In this document: positions 1-9,021 of the stretch, piece after piece
How positions within the stretch are numbered: the stretch's first letter is position 1
How the letters are laid out: the number at the start of each line of letters is the position of its first letter
Origin: Geotalea toluenoxydans JCM 15764
GTDB lineage: Bacteria; Desulfobacterota; Desulfuromonadia; Geobacterales; Geobacteraceae
Length of the DNA: 34,184 nt
Direction of reading: 5' to 3'
Assembly: GCF_001311985.1 (NCBI RefSeq)
Contig: NZ_BBCJ01000038.1
Coordinates: 1 to 34,184 of the forward strand
Notes under the pieces: model-generated
Seen by the model: only the letters and a program-made list of their open reading frames with translations
The model's database searches: none
What the model was told of the DNA's origin: nothing
Position numbers and translations under genes: made by a program

Positions 1-104
1 TCCGACAGACTCCTAGGGAGACTGAAAGTGCAAATATAAAATTGACAAGAAAAAGATGAAAGCCTATAAAGTTGATAGACTTAAAAAACCGAGTTCTATC
101 ATTT

Positions 105-1135
105 ATGGATAAAATAAAGAATAATCAGCGCCCGGTGCGCGTCGCCATTAACGGTTTCGGTCGCATCGGTCGCACTGTCTTGCGCCAGGCCCTGGGGCAA
201 CCCCACATTCAGATCGTCGCCATCAACGATCTTGCCGATTCGACCATGATCATACACCAGCTCAGGTACGATTCTACATGGCGTTTATCCCGGTAGTATC
301 AAGCTGCGGGGCGACGTTATGACCCTTGGTGGAAGTTCAATCCGGCTGTTGCACCAAAGCTCTCCGGCGGATCTGCCTGGTTCGAGGAGAAGGTGGATGT
401 GGTAATCGAGGCGACCGGTCGTTTCACCTCACGGGCTGCAGCCGCATTACACCTGGGGGCCGGCGCGGCAGGGTTGTAATTTCTGCACCGTCCGTCGACG
501 CCGATCTTATGCTGGTGATGGGGGTTAATGATCGTCTTTTTGACCCCGATCGTCACGTGGTCATTTCCAATGCCTCATGTACCACCAACTGTCTGGCGCC
601 ACTCCTCAAAGTCCTTCATGAATCTTTCGGCATCAAAAAAGCGCTGATGACCACTGTTCATCCCTACACCAATAATCAACCGCTCCATGACGCCCCCCAT
701 TCCGACCTGCGCCGGGGCAGGGGGGGCGCCCAGTCCATTATCCCCACCACAACAACGGCCATTCAGGCTGTAACACAGGTCATGCCGGAACTTGCCGGCA
801 GGATCGACGGCATGGCCATCCGTGTGCCGACCGCGGCTGTTGCCAACATCGATCTGGTGGCAGAGCTGGAAAGTACGGCCGATACAGCGATGATCAACGC
901 TGCATTTGCCAAGGCAGCCAAGGGGCAACTGAAAAATATTCTCGCCATATCCAATGAATCGCTGGTTTCAACCGATTTCCAGGGGAGCAGATATTCGGCT
1001 GTTTTTGACGCACCCTGCACCAGCGTTATTGAAGGGAATCTGATCAAGATCCTGGCCTGGTACGATAATGAGAGCGGTTATTCAAGCCGATTACTCGACC
1101 TGATCAGGCTGGTCGGCAGTTCATGCCCATCCTGA
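105..1135 (+). CDS. Glyceraldehyde-3-phosphate dehydrogenase family protein (frameshifted)
   Basis: NAD(P)-dependent dehydrogenase of the GAPDH family, which oxidises glyceraldehyde 3-phosphate in glycolysis or gluconeogenesis. The Rossmann start [13 protein letters not shown] lies near the N terminus. The nucleophile motif SNASCTTNC has its catalytic Cys at 578-580, followed by [10 protein letters not shown] and, near the C terminus, WYDNESGYS. Reading it whole needs one added base near 273, 381 and 470, after which the middle reads as normal GAPDH. The loop usually read as LRRARAAA is LRRGRGGA here, so a divergent paralogue or an erythrose-4-phosphate dehydrogenase-like enzyme is possible. 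The ATG at 105 is chosen over a TTG at 72; neither has a clear Shine-Dalgarno. Three breaks in one gene could also mean a pseudogene, but the same kind of error recurs across the window. Confidence 0.85.
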
Positions 1136-1332
1136 CCATCAATTGAGACTCCTCCATAATTCTGATGCCCGCGCCTAAAGCAGCCCATCCTTAGCGCCTT
1201 TCATAAACGGAAAAAGTATATATCTGCTTATTCCTTTTCTTCGTGCCATGGGCCCGGAGAGTGGGTTTTTTTTTGCCTGATCCGAGAGTATCTATTAGTC
1301 TACAAAATAAATCTACTAAATAGAAAAAATTC
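1136..1332. other. Intergenic region with T-run and AT-rich inverted repeat
   Basis: No gene is seen here. A GC-rich segment followed by nine T residues (about 1266-1274) resembles a weak terminator for the GAPDH gene. Further on, an AT-rich imperfect inverted repeat (CTATTAGT at about 1292-1299 against ACTAAATAG at about 1315-1323) sits just upstream of a promoter and could be an operator. Confidence 0.4.
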
Positions 1333-1361
1333 TTGACTTGTCAGCTTTGGTTAGCTACGAT
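1333..1361 (+). promoter_or_regulatory. Sigma-70 promoter for the NifX-like/cysK genes
   Basis: TTGACT (1333-1338), a 17-nt spacer and TACGAT (1356-1361) form a near-consensus housekeeping promoter. It reads toward the NifX-like gene that starts at 1443. An AT-rich inverted repeat abuts the -35 box. Confidence 0.65.
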
Positions 1362-1442
1362 TATTTCCACTGCAGCTCACCATGGAACCAAGAATATGGA
1401 TTCAATGGCGAGCTAATCATATCTGGCAATGCAGGGGGCAAA

Positions 1443-1795
1443 ATGGAGATAAGGGTGGCTGTTGCCAGCAGTAATGGCGCAACAGTAAACGAACATTTCG
1501 GCAGAGCGAAAAATTTCACAATTTATCGTCTGGTGGAGGAGATCTGGCAGCATGTGGAGGAGCGCCCCAATCTGCTCCCTGCAATGGACACTGTCACAGC
1601 GACACCCTGCTGGAGCAAACCGCTACCCTGCTCAGGGACTGCCAGGGAGTCATCATCAACCAGATCGGTCCCGGAGCCATGGATACCCTGCTGTATCGCA
1701 ATATCCTGCCCTTTGCCCTGAGCGGTTCAATTGAAGATGCCCTGGCAACGGTTCGTGATTCAAAGCTGTTCCGGGTCCGCAATAAAATCGGATAA
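1443..1795 (+). CDS. NifX/NifB-C-terminal-like (dinitrogenase iron-molybdenum cofactor domain) protein, frameshifted
   Basis: Small protein of about 118 residues from the NifX/NafY/NifB C-terminal family, which binds iron-sulfur cofactor precursors. It opens with [21 protein letters not shown], a typical start for this domain with the HFGRA loop. A Cys/His-rich CNGHCHSD segment follows, then [14 protein letters not shown]. One base is missing near 1580; restoring it joins the two halves. The ATG at 1443 is preceded by a strong AGGGGG ribosome-binding site. It lies about 50 nt upstream of cysK and probably shares its transcript. A cofactor-carrier protein here may serve the nitrogenase-like enzyme encoded further downstream, but that link is inferred. 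Confidence 0.75.
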
Positions 1796-1844
1796 ATTCG
1801 ACTCAAGCAGAGTCGGCAATCAATATAAAAGGAGATCAATCATT

Positions 1845-2773
1845 ATGGCACGCATTGCGAGTAACCTGACGGAGCTGATCGGCAGAACACCACTTTTGCG
1901 ACTCAGTCGCCTTGCCGAAGGAGCTGCTGCTGAAGTGGTGGCCAAACTGGAGTCATTCAACCCCGGAGGAAGCGTTAAGGACCGGATCGGCTTTTCCATG
2001 ATCAAGGATGCCGAGGAGAAAGGGCTCATCACCAAGGACACGGTCATTATCGAGCCGACCAGCGGCAATACCGGCATTGCCCTGGCCTTCGTTGCAGCGG
2101 CAAAAGGGTACCGGCTTATCCTGACCATGCCCGACACCATGAGCGTTGAACGGCGGAACCTGCTCAAGCATACGGTGCTGAACTGGTCCTAACCCCCGGA
2201 GCCAAGGGGATGAAAGGCGCCATTGAAAAAGCCGAGGAACTGGCTGCCGCCACACCCAATTCATTCGTTCCCCAACAGTTCAAAAATGCCGCCAATCCCG
2301 CCATTCATCGTGCCACTACAGCTGAAGAAATATGGGCGGATACGGACGGCAAAGTGGATATACTGGTTGGCGGCGTAGGCACCGGCGGCACCATCACCGG
2401 CATCGGCGAAATCATCAAGGGACGCAACTCTGACTTCAAAGTCGTAGCAGTTGAACCCTTCGATTCGCCGGTCCTGTCCGGCGGCGTACCTGGACCCCAC
2501 AAGATCCAGGGCATCGGAGCCGGCTTTGTTCCAGGCGTACTAAATACCGGGATCATAGATGAAATTTATAAAGTTAAAAACGAAGAGGCTTTTGAAACTG
2601 CCCGCCGAATTGCACGGGAAGAGGGGGTACTGGTCGGGATTTCCGGAGGCGCCGCAGCTTTTGCTGCTCTGCAGATTGCCAGAAGACCCGAGAATAAGGG
2701 AAAGCGAATTGTGGTGATCCTGCCTGACACCGGTGAGCGGTATCTGTCGACGGCGCTTTTTCAGGAAGTGTAA
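1845..2773 (+). CDS. cysK: Cysteine synthase A (O-acetylserine sulfhydrylase), frameshifted
   Basis: PLP enzyme that makes L-cysteine from O-acetylserine and sulfide. Recognisable elements are [11 protein letters not shown], the PLP-lysine region [11 protein letters not shown], the substrate loop [12 protein letters not shown], the phosphate-binding [14 protein letters not shown], and [13 protein letters not shown]. The length of about 309 residues is normal. One base is missing near 2170; restoring it gives a continuous [15 protein letters not shown] segment. The start at 1845 has AAGGAG 8-10 nt upstream. It follows the NifX-like gene and precedes an organosulfur-type ABC operon, so it may capture sulfide released by that pathway. 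That role is inferred, while the enzyme identity is firm. Confidence 0.93.
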
Positions 2774-2814
2774 GTATCATTCTATTAAAACGATAGATTT
2801 ATAGAATTAAATTG

Positions 2815-2843
2815 TTGACAATGTAGGCAGAACAAAGTAAAAA
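2815..2843 (+). promoter_or_regulatory. Candidate promoter for the ABC transporter operon
   Basis: A perfect TTGACA (2815-2820) is followed 17 nt later by TAAAAA (2838-2843), a weak -10. Just upstream, TTCTAT and ATAGAA (about 2780-2806) form an AT-rich inverted repeat like the one before the cysK promoter. The -10 overlaps the hairpin that may end cysK, so the call is moderate. Confidence 0.45.
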
Positions 2844-2878
2844 AATAAGTACACCATTTAAGTGGCTTATTATTTTTT
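2841..2878 (+). terminator. Probable terminator after cysK
   Basis: AATAAG (2844-2849) pairs with CTTATT (2866-2871), with an inner CCATT/AGTGG stem. The structure is flanked by an A-run on the left and a T-run on the right, so it could work in both directions. Confidence 0.5.
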
Positions 2879-2895
2879 CACAGAACTACCGAAGA

Positions 2896-2967
2896 TTGAC
2901 TGACCAGAAATACTGGAGGTCAAGGATGGGGCGCTTGAAGCGCTTCGTTTCCTTGACCTCTTTTTTT
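2896..2967 (+). promoter_or_regulatory. Attenuator-like leader: terminator with competing upstream hairpin
   Basis: GAGGTCAAGGA (2916-2926) pairs perfectly with TCCTTGACCTC (2950-2960) and is followed by seven T residues (2961-2967), a textbook intrinsic terminator. It sits about 55 nt upstream of the ABC ATPase and reads toward it. Its 5' arm can instead pair upstream: TTGAC (2896-2900) with GTCAA (2919-2923), plus CCAG (2904-2907) with CTGG (2913-2916). The two folds exclude each other, as in riboswitches and attenuators. I recognise no known aptamer. Confidence 0.6.
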
Positions 2968-3020
2968 ACCCAATTCTGGCCAATTCTGCTGCGAATCAAC
3001 CAAAAAGGACGTGGTTCAAA

Positions 3021-3837
3021 ATGCACGAAATCACCCTGACTAATATTTCATATGCCTATGGGGAACAAACTGTTCTTGAGGATATCAATTTTACTGCGGC
3101 AGCTGGTGAGTTCATCTGTTTGCTGGGGCCTTCAGGATGTGGCAAAAGCACTCTCCTTCGCCTGCTTGCCGGTCTTGCCCGGCCAACCACCGGTACCCTG
3201 ACCCTTGATGGAAAGCCGATCAATGGACCGGGACTGGACCGTGGGGTGGTCTTTCAGGATTACAGCCTTTTTCCCTGGATGACAGCCGGACAAAATGTGG
3301 TGCTGGCGCTGGAGCAGGCTTTTCCAGGAAAATCCCGGACAAAGCATCGTCAGACGGCCCAGGCTTACCTGGAAATGGTTGGACTCAACGATGTTTTCCA
3401 CAAGCTGCCGGGTGCCCTGTCGGGAGGAATGCGGCAAAGGGCGGCCATTGCCCGGGCTTTTGCCATCAATTCCCCCGGTTTTGCTCATGGATGAGCCTTT
3501 CGGCGCCCTGGATGCCATCACCCGCGCCAAGCTGCAGGACTTGCTGCTTCAACTGTGGCAGCAGAACACTGCCGAACGCAAAACCGTCTTTTTCGTCACC
3601 CATGATGTGGAGGAAGCCATACTCCTGGCCAGCAGGGTCGTGGTCATGGGGCTGAATCCCGGTTCGGTGAGAGGTGTTTTCAATGTGGATATTCCCCGGC
3701 CGCGACAGCGCCATGAATTGTATAGCAATCCTGCCTTTCTCGCTCTGCGCGATCGCCTGATCCTCGAACTTCATGCTGATGTCCTGGACGAGTTGGATGA
3801 AGGTCGAACGGTGCGGACCGCCGGGGAAGGAATATAG
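3021..3837 (+). CDS. ABC transporter ATP-binding protein, nitrate/sulfonate/taurine type (frameshifted)
   Basis: Cytoplasmic ATPase that powers the import system encoded downstream. It has Walker A GPSGCGKST, a Q-loop (FQDYSLFPWM), the signature LSGGMRQRAAIARA, Walker B LLMDEPFGALD and the switch His in FVTHDVEEA. The pattern MRQR plus FGALDA is typical of SsuB/TauB/NrtD. The frame breaks near 3468 in a C-run, where one base too many or two too few would explain it; the rest reads through to TAG at 3835. Total length is about 272 residues, normal for the family. It is the only ATPase for two permeases and four binding proteins in this window. Confidence 0.88.
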
Positions 3838-3839
3838 AT

Positions 3840-4655
3840 ATGCCGGCCCTTCGCCGATACGTCTGGGTGCTGGTATTGACTGGGATTTTTGCGATTTCCT
3901 CCAATGCTTTTGCCGCATCGGGAAAGACCGTCCGCATCGGCTATCTGGAGCATCCAGGCAGCGGACTCCTGCTTCTTGCGTCGGTCGACAGATTATTCGA
4001 AGACCAGGGGGTGCGGGCAATACTGGTGAAGTACCGGGACTCCGGGAAAGGGTTAACCGATCTGGTTGGAGGGAAGATCGATGCCGGCGTCTTTGCCATC
4101 GACGCCACATTGAAGCGAATAGCAGCAGGAACACATATCAGGATCTTCGGCGGTGGGGGAACGGTGCAAACCGCCGATCTGATTGCCGATCTGGATGAAA
4201 TAGCTGCAAAGGAACAGACTGGAAAAGGAGTGGTGCTGGTTGTGGCCGATCACTCAGGCATCCTGGGCAAGGATCTGCAGGTACGGCTCGTCACTGCCTT
4301 GATTGAAGCCTACCGGAAACTTCAGAACGATCCGGTCTCCGCATGGGGAAAGGTGGAAAAGAAATTCTCTTTGTCTGCCGGTGAAGCAACCATCCATTTC
4401 GACCCTAACCCCGACTACTGGCGTCTTGAGCAGCTCTGGCGCTTCCTTGGCCTGCAGCGGGAAGGGATGCGGCGCGACTTTTTGGCAGGGCAGGTAAACG
4501 AGGAAATCTACTGCGACGCTCTGGATGAACTGCTTGATAAGGATGGCCGGAAAGATCCATTGCTGTTGCGACTCAGTAGCCGGGCGGTTTGCGTTCCCGA
4601 CTGTTGCCCAACCAAGTCCAAGAATAAAACTGCCACTAAGGAGGGTTTATTATGA
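3840..4655 (+). CDS. Divergent, shortened ABC substrate-binding protein (NMT1/SsuA-like)
   Basis: Periplasmic binding protein with a signal peptide (VWVLVLTGIFAISSNAFA) and the family start KTVRIGYLEHPGSGLLLLAS. It is 271 residues long, while its neighbours are about 340. It aligns with them at both ends, including IEAYRKLQNDP and the C-terminal EEIYCDALDELL. It lacks roughly 75 residues of lobe 2, including the segment that carries the Cys-Cys motif in its three paralogues. The frame is open throughout, so the shortening could be a real in-frame deletion. The ATG lies 2 nt after the ATPase stop with AAGGA upstream, and the stop overlaps the next start. A closed two-lobed fold seems doubtful; a regulatory or partner role is possible. 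Confidence 0.7.
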   Translation: MPALRRYVWVLVLTGIFAISSNAFAASGKTVRIGYLEHPGSGLLLLASVDRLFEDQGVRAILVKYRDSGKGLTDLVGGKIDAGVFAIDATLKRIAAGTHIRIFGGGGTVQTADLIADLDEIAAKEQTGKGVVLVVADHSGILGKDLQVRLVTALIEAYRKLQNDPVSAWGKVEKKFSLSAGEATIHFDPNPDYWRLEQLWRFLGLQREGMRRDFLAGQVNEEIYCDALDELLDKDGRKDPLLLRLSSRAVCVPDCCPTKSKNKTATKEGLL

Positions 4656-5678
4656 AACGTATTGTTCTGTTTACGCTGTTGCTGGCAATGTGTGCCGGAA
4701 ATGCAATTGGTGCCGGTCTGCCTAAGCTACGGGTGGGCTATATTCCCGAACCTGCCCATGGGCTGTATTTTGTGGCCAAGGAAAAGGGATATTTCAAGGA
4801 AGAAGGAGTGGATGTGGAGCTCTTCCAATTCGGCAGCGCCGCGGAAGGGCTGGCTGCCCTCAAGGCGGAAAAGCTGGATGTGGGAACCTTTGGTACCACG
4901 GCGCCCATTCTTTTCATCAGCAAGGGGAGCGAGTTTACCTTCATCGGCGGCATGATGATCGGTGGCCAGGCCATTATCACCCGCCCGGAGCGCCTGGCTG
5001 AGCTGTCCGGCAAGAATCTCAAGGCTTACAAGGGAAAGAAGATAGGCCTGGTAAAGCTTTCCACCGGCGACGTGATCTTCAAGGGAGCCCTGAAGAAAGC
5101 AGGTATCGATTATAAAAAGGATATCACCTTTGTCGAGTTGGGTACCGTCGCTTCGGTGGTAGAGGCAGTGAAAAAGGGCGCCGTTGATGCCGGTCTCGTT
5201 TATCCCCCCATTTTTCCCTGGCCGAGAAGAACTACGGGCTGAAGGTCGCACATTACATCGAGGATTTCTATCCGGATTACACCTGCTGCCGCATCGTCGC
5301 CCACACCAAGCAGGTGAATGCCGATCCGGAGACCTATCGGAAGTTCCTGGCCGCCTGATTCGCGCCTATCGTTTTTACAAGACCAATCCCGACGAGACGG
5401 TGAAGATCTACGCCAGGGCCCTGAAAATCGACGAAGACATCATCCGCAACGAGACCTATGTGAAAAAGGTGGCTGATTCCAATCCCGACCCTCTGCGCAA
5501 GGGCATCCTGGACTTCTGGCAGCATATCCGCGATGCGGGCTATATCGCCCAGGACTATCCCTTGGATAAGCATATCAACACCACCATCTACAAGCAGGCC
5601 CTTGACGGGGTGATCAGGAAGTCTCCCAAGGACAAGATCTATCAGCAGATGTTGGCCTTTTATAAAAGAAACAATTAG
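4652..5678 (+). CDS. ABC substrate-binding protein with Cys-Cys motif (NMT1/SsuA-like), frameshifted
   Basis: Secreted or lipid-free periplasmic binding protein. The signal peptide MKRIVLFTLLLAMCAGNAIGA is followed by PKLRVGYIPEPAHGLYFVAK and the typical FGTTAPILFISKGSE segment. Lobe 2 carries YTCCRIVA, a Cys-Cys pair shared with two other binding proteins here. Single bases are missing near 5206 (a C-run) and 5357; restoring both gives about 342 residues. The start overlaps the previous stop by four bases, so the genes are translationally coupled. Related family members bind sulfonates, taurine, nitrate or thiamine precursors. The actual ligand cannot be told from sequence. Confidence 0.85.
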
Positions 5679-5679
5679 G

Positions 5680-5800
5680 CGGGGGCGGCCTTCACGCCAT
5701 CTCGACGCCGTCCTCGTCGTCTCCTTGTGCGGCGTAGCGTGAGCTACGCCTCCGCGGGACTTCTCCGGGCGACGCCGACCTGGCGCAAATTCCACCCCCG
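5680..5800. repeat. MITE-like palindromic repeat inside the ABC operon
   Basis: About 121 bp fills the gap between two binding-protein genes. The ends are loosely inverted (GGGGGCGG against CCACCCCC). The centre is a perfect hairpin, GGCGTAGC (5731-5738) and GCTACGCC (5743-5750) with loop GTGA. It has higher G+C than the neighbouring genes and no coding signal. This architecture is that of a short non-autonomous repeat rather than an operon spacer. Confidence 0.6.
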
Positions 5801-5853
5801 GATGGTAGAACCTCATATTCACATAGCTGAGTGACAGCAGAAAGAGAGCCAAT

Positions 5854-6902
5854 ATGAAAAAGATAGTGTCCATAGTTCTTACCATTGCCCTGCTTGCCTT
5901 AGGAGCCGCAGTCAGCCAGGCTGCACCGCTGAAGAAACTGAAAGTGGGCTATCTGCCCACCTCCGGGCACCTGCTCTATTTTGTCGCCAAGGAAAAGGGG
6001 TTCTTCCAGCAGGAGGGGCTTGATGTGGAGCTGTTCCGCTTCACCAATTCCGGCGAGGGGCTTACCGCCATCAAGAGCGGCAAGCTGGATGCCGGTTCCT
6101 TCGGCACCTCGGCGCCCCTGGCCTTTATTGCCAAGGGTGCCGACTTCACCATCTTCGGCGGGCAGATGGGGGAGGGGCACGCCCTGATCGCCAAGCCGGA
6201 AAAGGCCGAGCGATTCAAGAATCTGAAAAACTATAAAGGGGCTACCATAGCTGCCGTCAGGCTGGCCACCGGCGATGTGGTCTTCCGCGCTGCCCTGCAT
6301 GAGGCAGGGTTGGACTGGAAGAAGGACCTGACCATCAAGGAATTCGACTCGCCGGCGGCGGTGCAGGAGGCGGTAAAGAAGGGAGCGGTGGACGCAGGAC
6401 TGACCTGGATTCCTTACTACACAATGGCCGAAAAGCAGGGCCTGGTGGTGGTCAAATACTCCGGGGACGTCATCAAGTCCCATACCTGCTGCCGACAGGT
6501 GGCAGTGACTTCGACACTGAAGGCGCGCCAGGCCGATTTCGAGAAATTCCTGGTGGCTCTGCTCAAGGCCTACCGCTTCTACCAGAGCAACAAGGACGAA
6601 ACTGTCAACGTCGCAGCCAAGTACGTGCAGATCGACAAGGCTGACCTGTACAAGGACATCTATGGCGGCCACCTGCTGGTAAGCCCCGATCCCCACAAAA
6701 AGTCGGTCGTCCAGTTCTGGGACTTCATGAAACAAGCCGACTACATAACCTCCACGGAAAAATAGATAATCGTGTCAATACGAATATCTATGCCGGTGCG
6801 CTGGCTGCTTTAGTGAAGAGGGAGCCGAAAGAAAAACTCTGGAAGAACCTGAACAAGGAATTCCGGGCGGGCGATGCCAACCTGCACATCAAGCAACATT
6901 GA
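5854..6902 (+). CDS. ABC substrate-binding protein with Cys-Cys motif (NMT1/SsuA-like), frameshifted near its end
   Basis: Periplasmic binding protein close in sequence to the one at 4652. It has a signal peptide ending SQAA, then KKLKVGYLPTSGHLLYFVAKEKGFF, FGTSAPLAFIAKGADF, and HTCCRQVA in lobe 2. The frame breaks near 6763, where one A is missing from a run; the corrected C terminus reads DNRVNTNIYAGALAALVK and ends at TGA 6900-6902, about 349 residues. The start has AGAGAGCC upstream. The repeat at 5680-5800 separates it from the previous paralogue, which suggests tandem duplication followed by repeat insertion. The order of those two events is inferred. Confidence 0.87.
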
Positions 6903-6959
6903 TCAAGCTCTCTTTCCTCATGCCCTTTGGGGTATGACAAGGAAGGGGAGGGGGAAGCC

Positions 6960-7862
6960 ATGAAACGATTTGTCACAATAGCCAATCTGCTGTTCATCGT
7001 CCTGGTCGGAACGCTGTTTTTAGCAGCAGATAAGGGCATTCCCGACCACCTTCTGGTTGTAACACTTGCCGTAGAGCTGATTTACCTGGTGCGTGTTACC
7101 TTCGACGGTGATGAAAAAGGGGGGAGCAGTGCCGGAGATGTTGCATCCATAATCTACCTGTTCCTTTTACTCTGGTTTTTGGTCACCGGCAAGTCGGCGC
7201 TGCTGGACAAGATGCTCTTCCCACAACCTGAGCCGGTGCTGGAACTCTTTGTGGCCGAACTGCCGGATATGTTGAAGGGACTGGTCAACTCCCTGATCCT
7301 TCTGGTCAGCGGTTACCTGCTGGCACTGATTACCGGAGTTCCCCTGGGGCTACTTATCGGCTGGCGCGGTAGACTCTTTCGGGCGGTCAATCCCTTCACC
7401 AAGGTGCTGGGGCCGATCCCCCCCATCGTCTACATACCCTATGCCATTGCCCTGTTGCCCAGCTTTCGCGCCGCATCCATCTTCGTCATCTTCATCGGCG
7501 CCTTCTGGCCGATCTTCATCAACACGGTTAATGGCGTGTTCAATATCCCCAAGGGGCTGATCGATTCGGCCCGGGTGCTCAATCTGCGGGAGACGACGCT
7601 GCTGTTCCGGGTAATCCTGCCCGGCGCCATGCCTTCCATATGCACCGGGGCAACTTTGGGGCTCGTATTCTCGCTGGTCCTTCTGACTGCCGCCGAGTTG
7701 ATCGGCGCCAATTCCGGCATCGGCTGGTATGTGAAGAACTTTGCCGATTTCGCCGATTACCAGCGGGTCATTGTCGGCATCATCTTCATCAGCCTGGTGG
7801 TGACAGGCATTACCTGGGGAACGGAGCGGCTGGAGCGGCGGCTGTTGCGCTGGAGAAACTAG
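6960..7862 (+). CDS. ABC transporter permease, nitrate/sulfonate/taurine type
   Basis: Inner-membrane permease of the binding-protein-dependent family (BPD_transp_1). It is intact, about 300 residues, with several hydrophobic helices. The conserved central segment is GPIPPIVYIPYAIALLPSF followed by FIGAFWPIFINTVNGV. The coupling region is DSARVLNLRETTLLFRVILPGAMPSI, the EAA-like loop that contacts the ATPase. The ATG at 6960 is preceded by a strong GGGAGGGGG ribosome-binding site. The N-terminal extension of about 70 residues with extra hydrophobic segments is longer than in typical SsuC. It lies between two binding-protein genes, which suggests each permease has its own receptor. Confidence 0.9.
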   Translation: MKRFVTIANLLFIVLVGTLFLAADKGIPDHLLVVTLAVELIYLVRVTFDGDEKGGSSAGDVASIIYLFLLLWFLVTGKSALLDKMLFPQPEPVLELFVAELPDMLKGLVNSLILLVSGYLLALITGVPLGLLIGWRGRLFRAVNPFTKVLGPIPPIVYIPYAIALLPSFRAASIFVIFIGAFWPIFINTVNGVFNIPKGLIDSARVLNLRETTLLFRVILPGAMPSICTGATLGLVFSLVLLTAAELIGANSGIGWYVKNFADFADYQRVIVGIIFISLVVTGITWGTERLERRLLRWRN

Positions 7863-7950
7863 TTTCCCACATCTCGGGTTCTCACATATTCCAGTGACGG
7901 CGGCCATGGTTTTCCATCGACACAGCCACCCAAAGAAATGGAGGTTTTCA

Positions 7951-8991
7951 ATGCAAAATTTCAAGAATCTTATACATACGGCTTTTATTCCGGTTATTGC
8001 CGTCTTGCTGGCAGCTCCGGCCATTGCTGCAAACAGGCCGACACTCAAGGTCGGCTACGCCCCTGGCGGCGGCAGCGTTCTGACCTTCATCGCCAAGGAT
8101 CAGAAGTTGTTCGAAAAAGAAGGGGTTGAAGTGGAACTGGTCCAGTTCGCCAGCTCCGCGGACGGGCTCAATGCCCTTAACAGCGGCAAAGTGGATGTGG
8201 GGATTTCCTTTGGCACCGCAGGTCCGCTGACCTTCATTTCCAAAGGTTCCGACTTTACCATTATCGGCGGCCACCTTTCGGGCGGTCATCCGGTTCTCGC
8301 TTTGCCGGCCAAGGCAGGTCAATTCAAGTCCATCAAAGATTTCAAGGGTAAGACCGTGGCCACTCCCCGTATTTATACTGCCGACATAGTCTGGCGTGGC
8401 GCCCTCAAACGAGCCGGTCTGGATCCCAATAAAGATGTGAAGATTATCGAGCTGAAGAATCCATCTGCCGTTCTTGAGGCGGTAAAGTCGGGCAAGGTGG
8501 ACGCCGGTATCGGCGCTTCTTCAGTGTTGGTCAAGGCCAGGGAGTCCGGTGTGGCCATAGTGGGCTGGAGCAATGATTACTTCCCAAACCACCCCTGCTG
8601 CCGGATCGTGGCCAAAGGAAAGGCGGTCAAGGAATACCCCGAAGCCTATCGTGCTTTCTTGCGGGCGGTTCTCCAGGCGGAAAAACTGAAGGCCACAAAC
8701 CCACGATTGGCAGTGGAGGAGAATAAGAAGTTCCTGGGCATGGATGAAAAAATGGCGAAGGAATTTACCCTGGAACCGCACCAGCATGTTCAAGCCGACC
8801 CCGACAAAAAAGGTGTCAAGCAGATGTGGGAGGACATGAAGTCCATCGACTACCTGCAGACCGACCTGGATGTCAATCGCTACATCAATGTTGAGCTATA
8901 CCGCGACGCCTTGAATGAGCTTTTGCGTCGCAACCCCAAGGATAAATACTTCAAGAATGCAAAAAAGACCTTTGCCAGGCAGAACCTGTAG
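7951..8991 (+). CDS. ABC substrate-binding protein with Cys-Cys motif (NMT1/SsuA-like), intact
   Basis: Intact 346-residue periplasmic binding protein. The signal peptide ends PAIAANRP, followed by TLKVGYAPGGGSVLTFIAK and SFGTAGPLTFISKGSDF. Lobe 2 has NHPCCRIVA, matching the Cys-Cys motif of the paralogues at 4652 and 5854. The C terminus has YINVELYRDALNELLRR, also shared. ATG at 7951 has GGAGG 6-10 nt upstream. It is more divergent from the other two than they are from each other, so it may bind a related but different ligand. It immediately precedes the second permease. Confidence 0.92.
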   Translation: MQNFKNLIHTAFIPVIAVLLAAPAIAANRPTLKVGYAPGGGSVLTFIAKDQKLFEKEGVEVELVQFASSADGLNALNSGKVDVGISFGTAGPLTFISKGSDFTIIGGHLSGGHPVLALPAKAGQFKSIKDFKGKTVATPRIYTADIVWRGALKRAGLDPNKDVKIIELKNPSAVLEAVKSGKVDAGIGASSVLVKARESGVAIVGWSNDYFPNHPCCRIVAKGKAVKEYPEAYRAFLRAVLQAEKLKATNPRLAVEENKKFLGMDEKMAKEFTLEPHQHVQADPDKKGVKQMWEDMKSIDYLQTDLDVNRYINVELYRDALNELLRRNPKDKYFKNAKKTFARQNL

Positions 8992-9021
8992 AAATTGATA
9001 GGGAATTGGGGAGTGAACGGG

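Noticed and set aside
317..1047. Several minus-strand open frames opposite the GAPDH gene
   Set aside because: They are shadows of the plus-strand gene, which shows clear family motifs; no start signals or recognisable domains.
2774..3020. Known SAM, cobalamin or T-box leader
   Set aside because: None of the conserved sequence cores (for example the B12-box or T-box) can be seen; only the terminator and competing hairpin are supported.
5334..6735. Long minus-strand open frames opposite the binding-protein genes
   Set aside because: High-G+C shadow frames; the plus strand has signal peptides, ribosome-binding sites and conserved motifs throughout.
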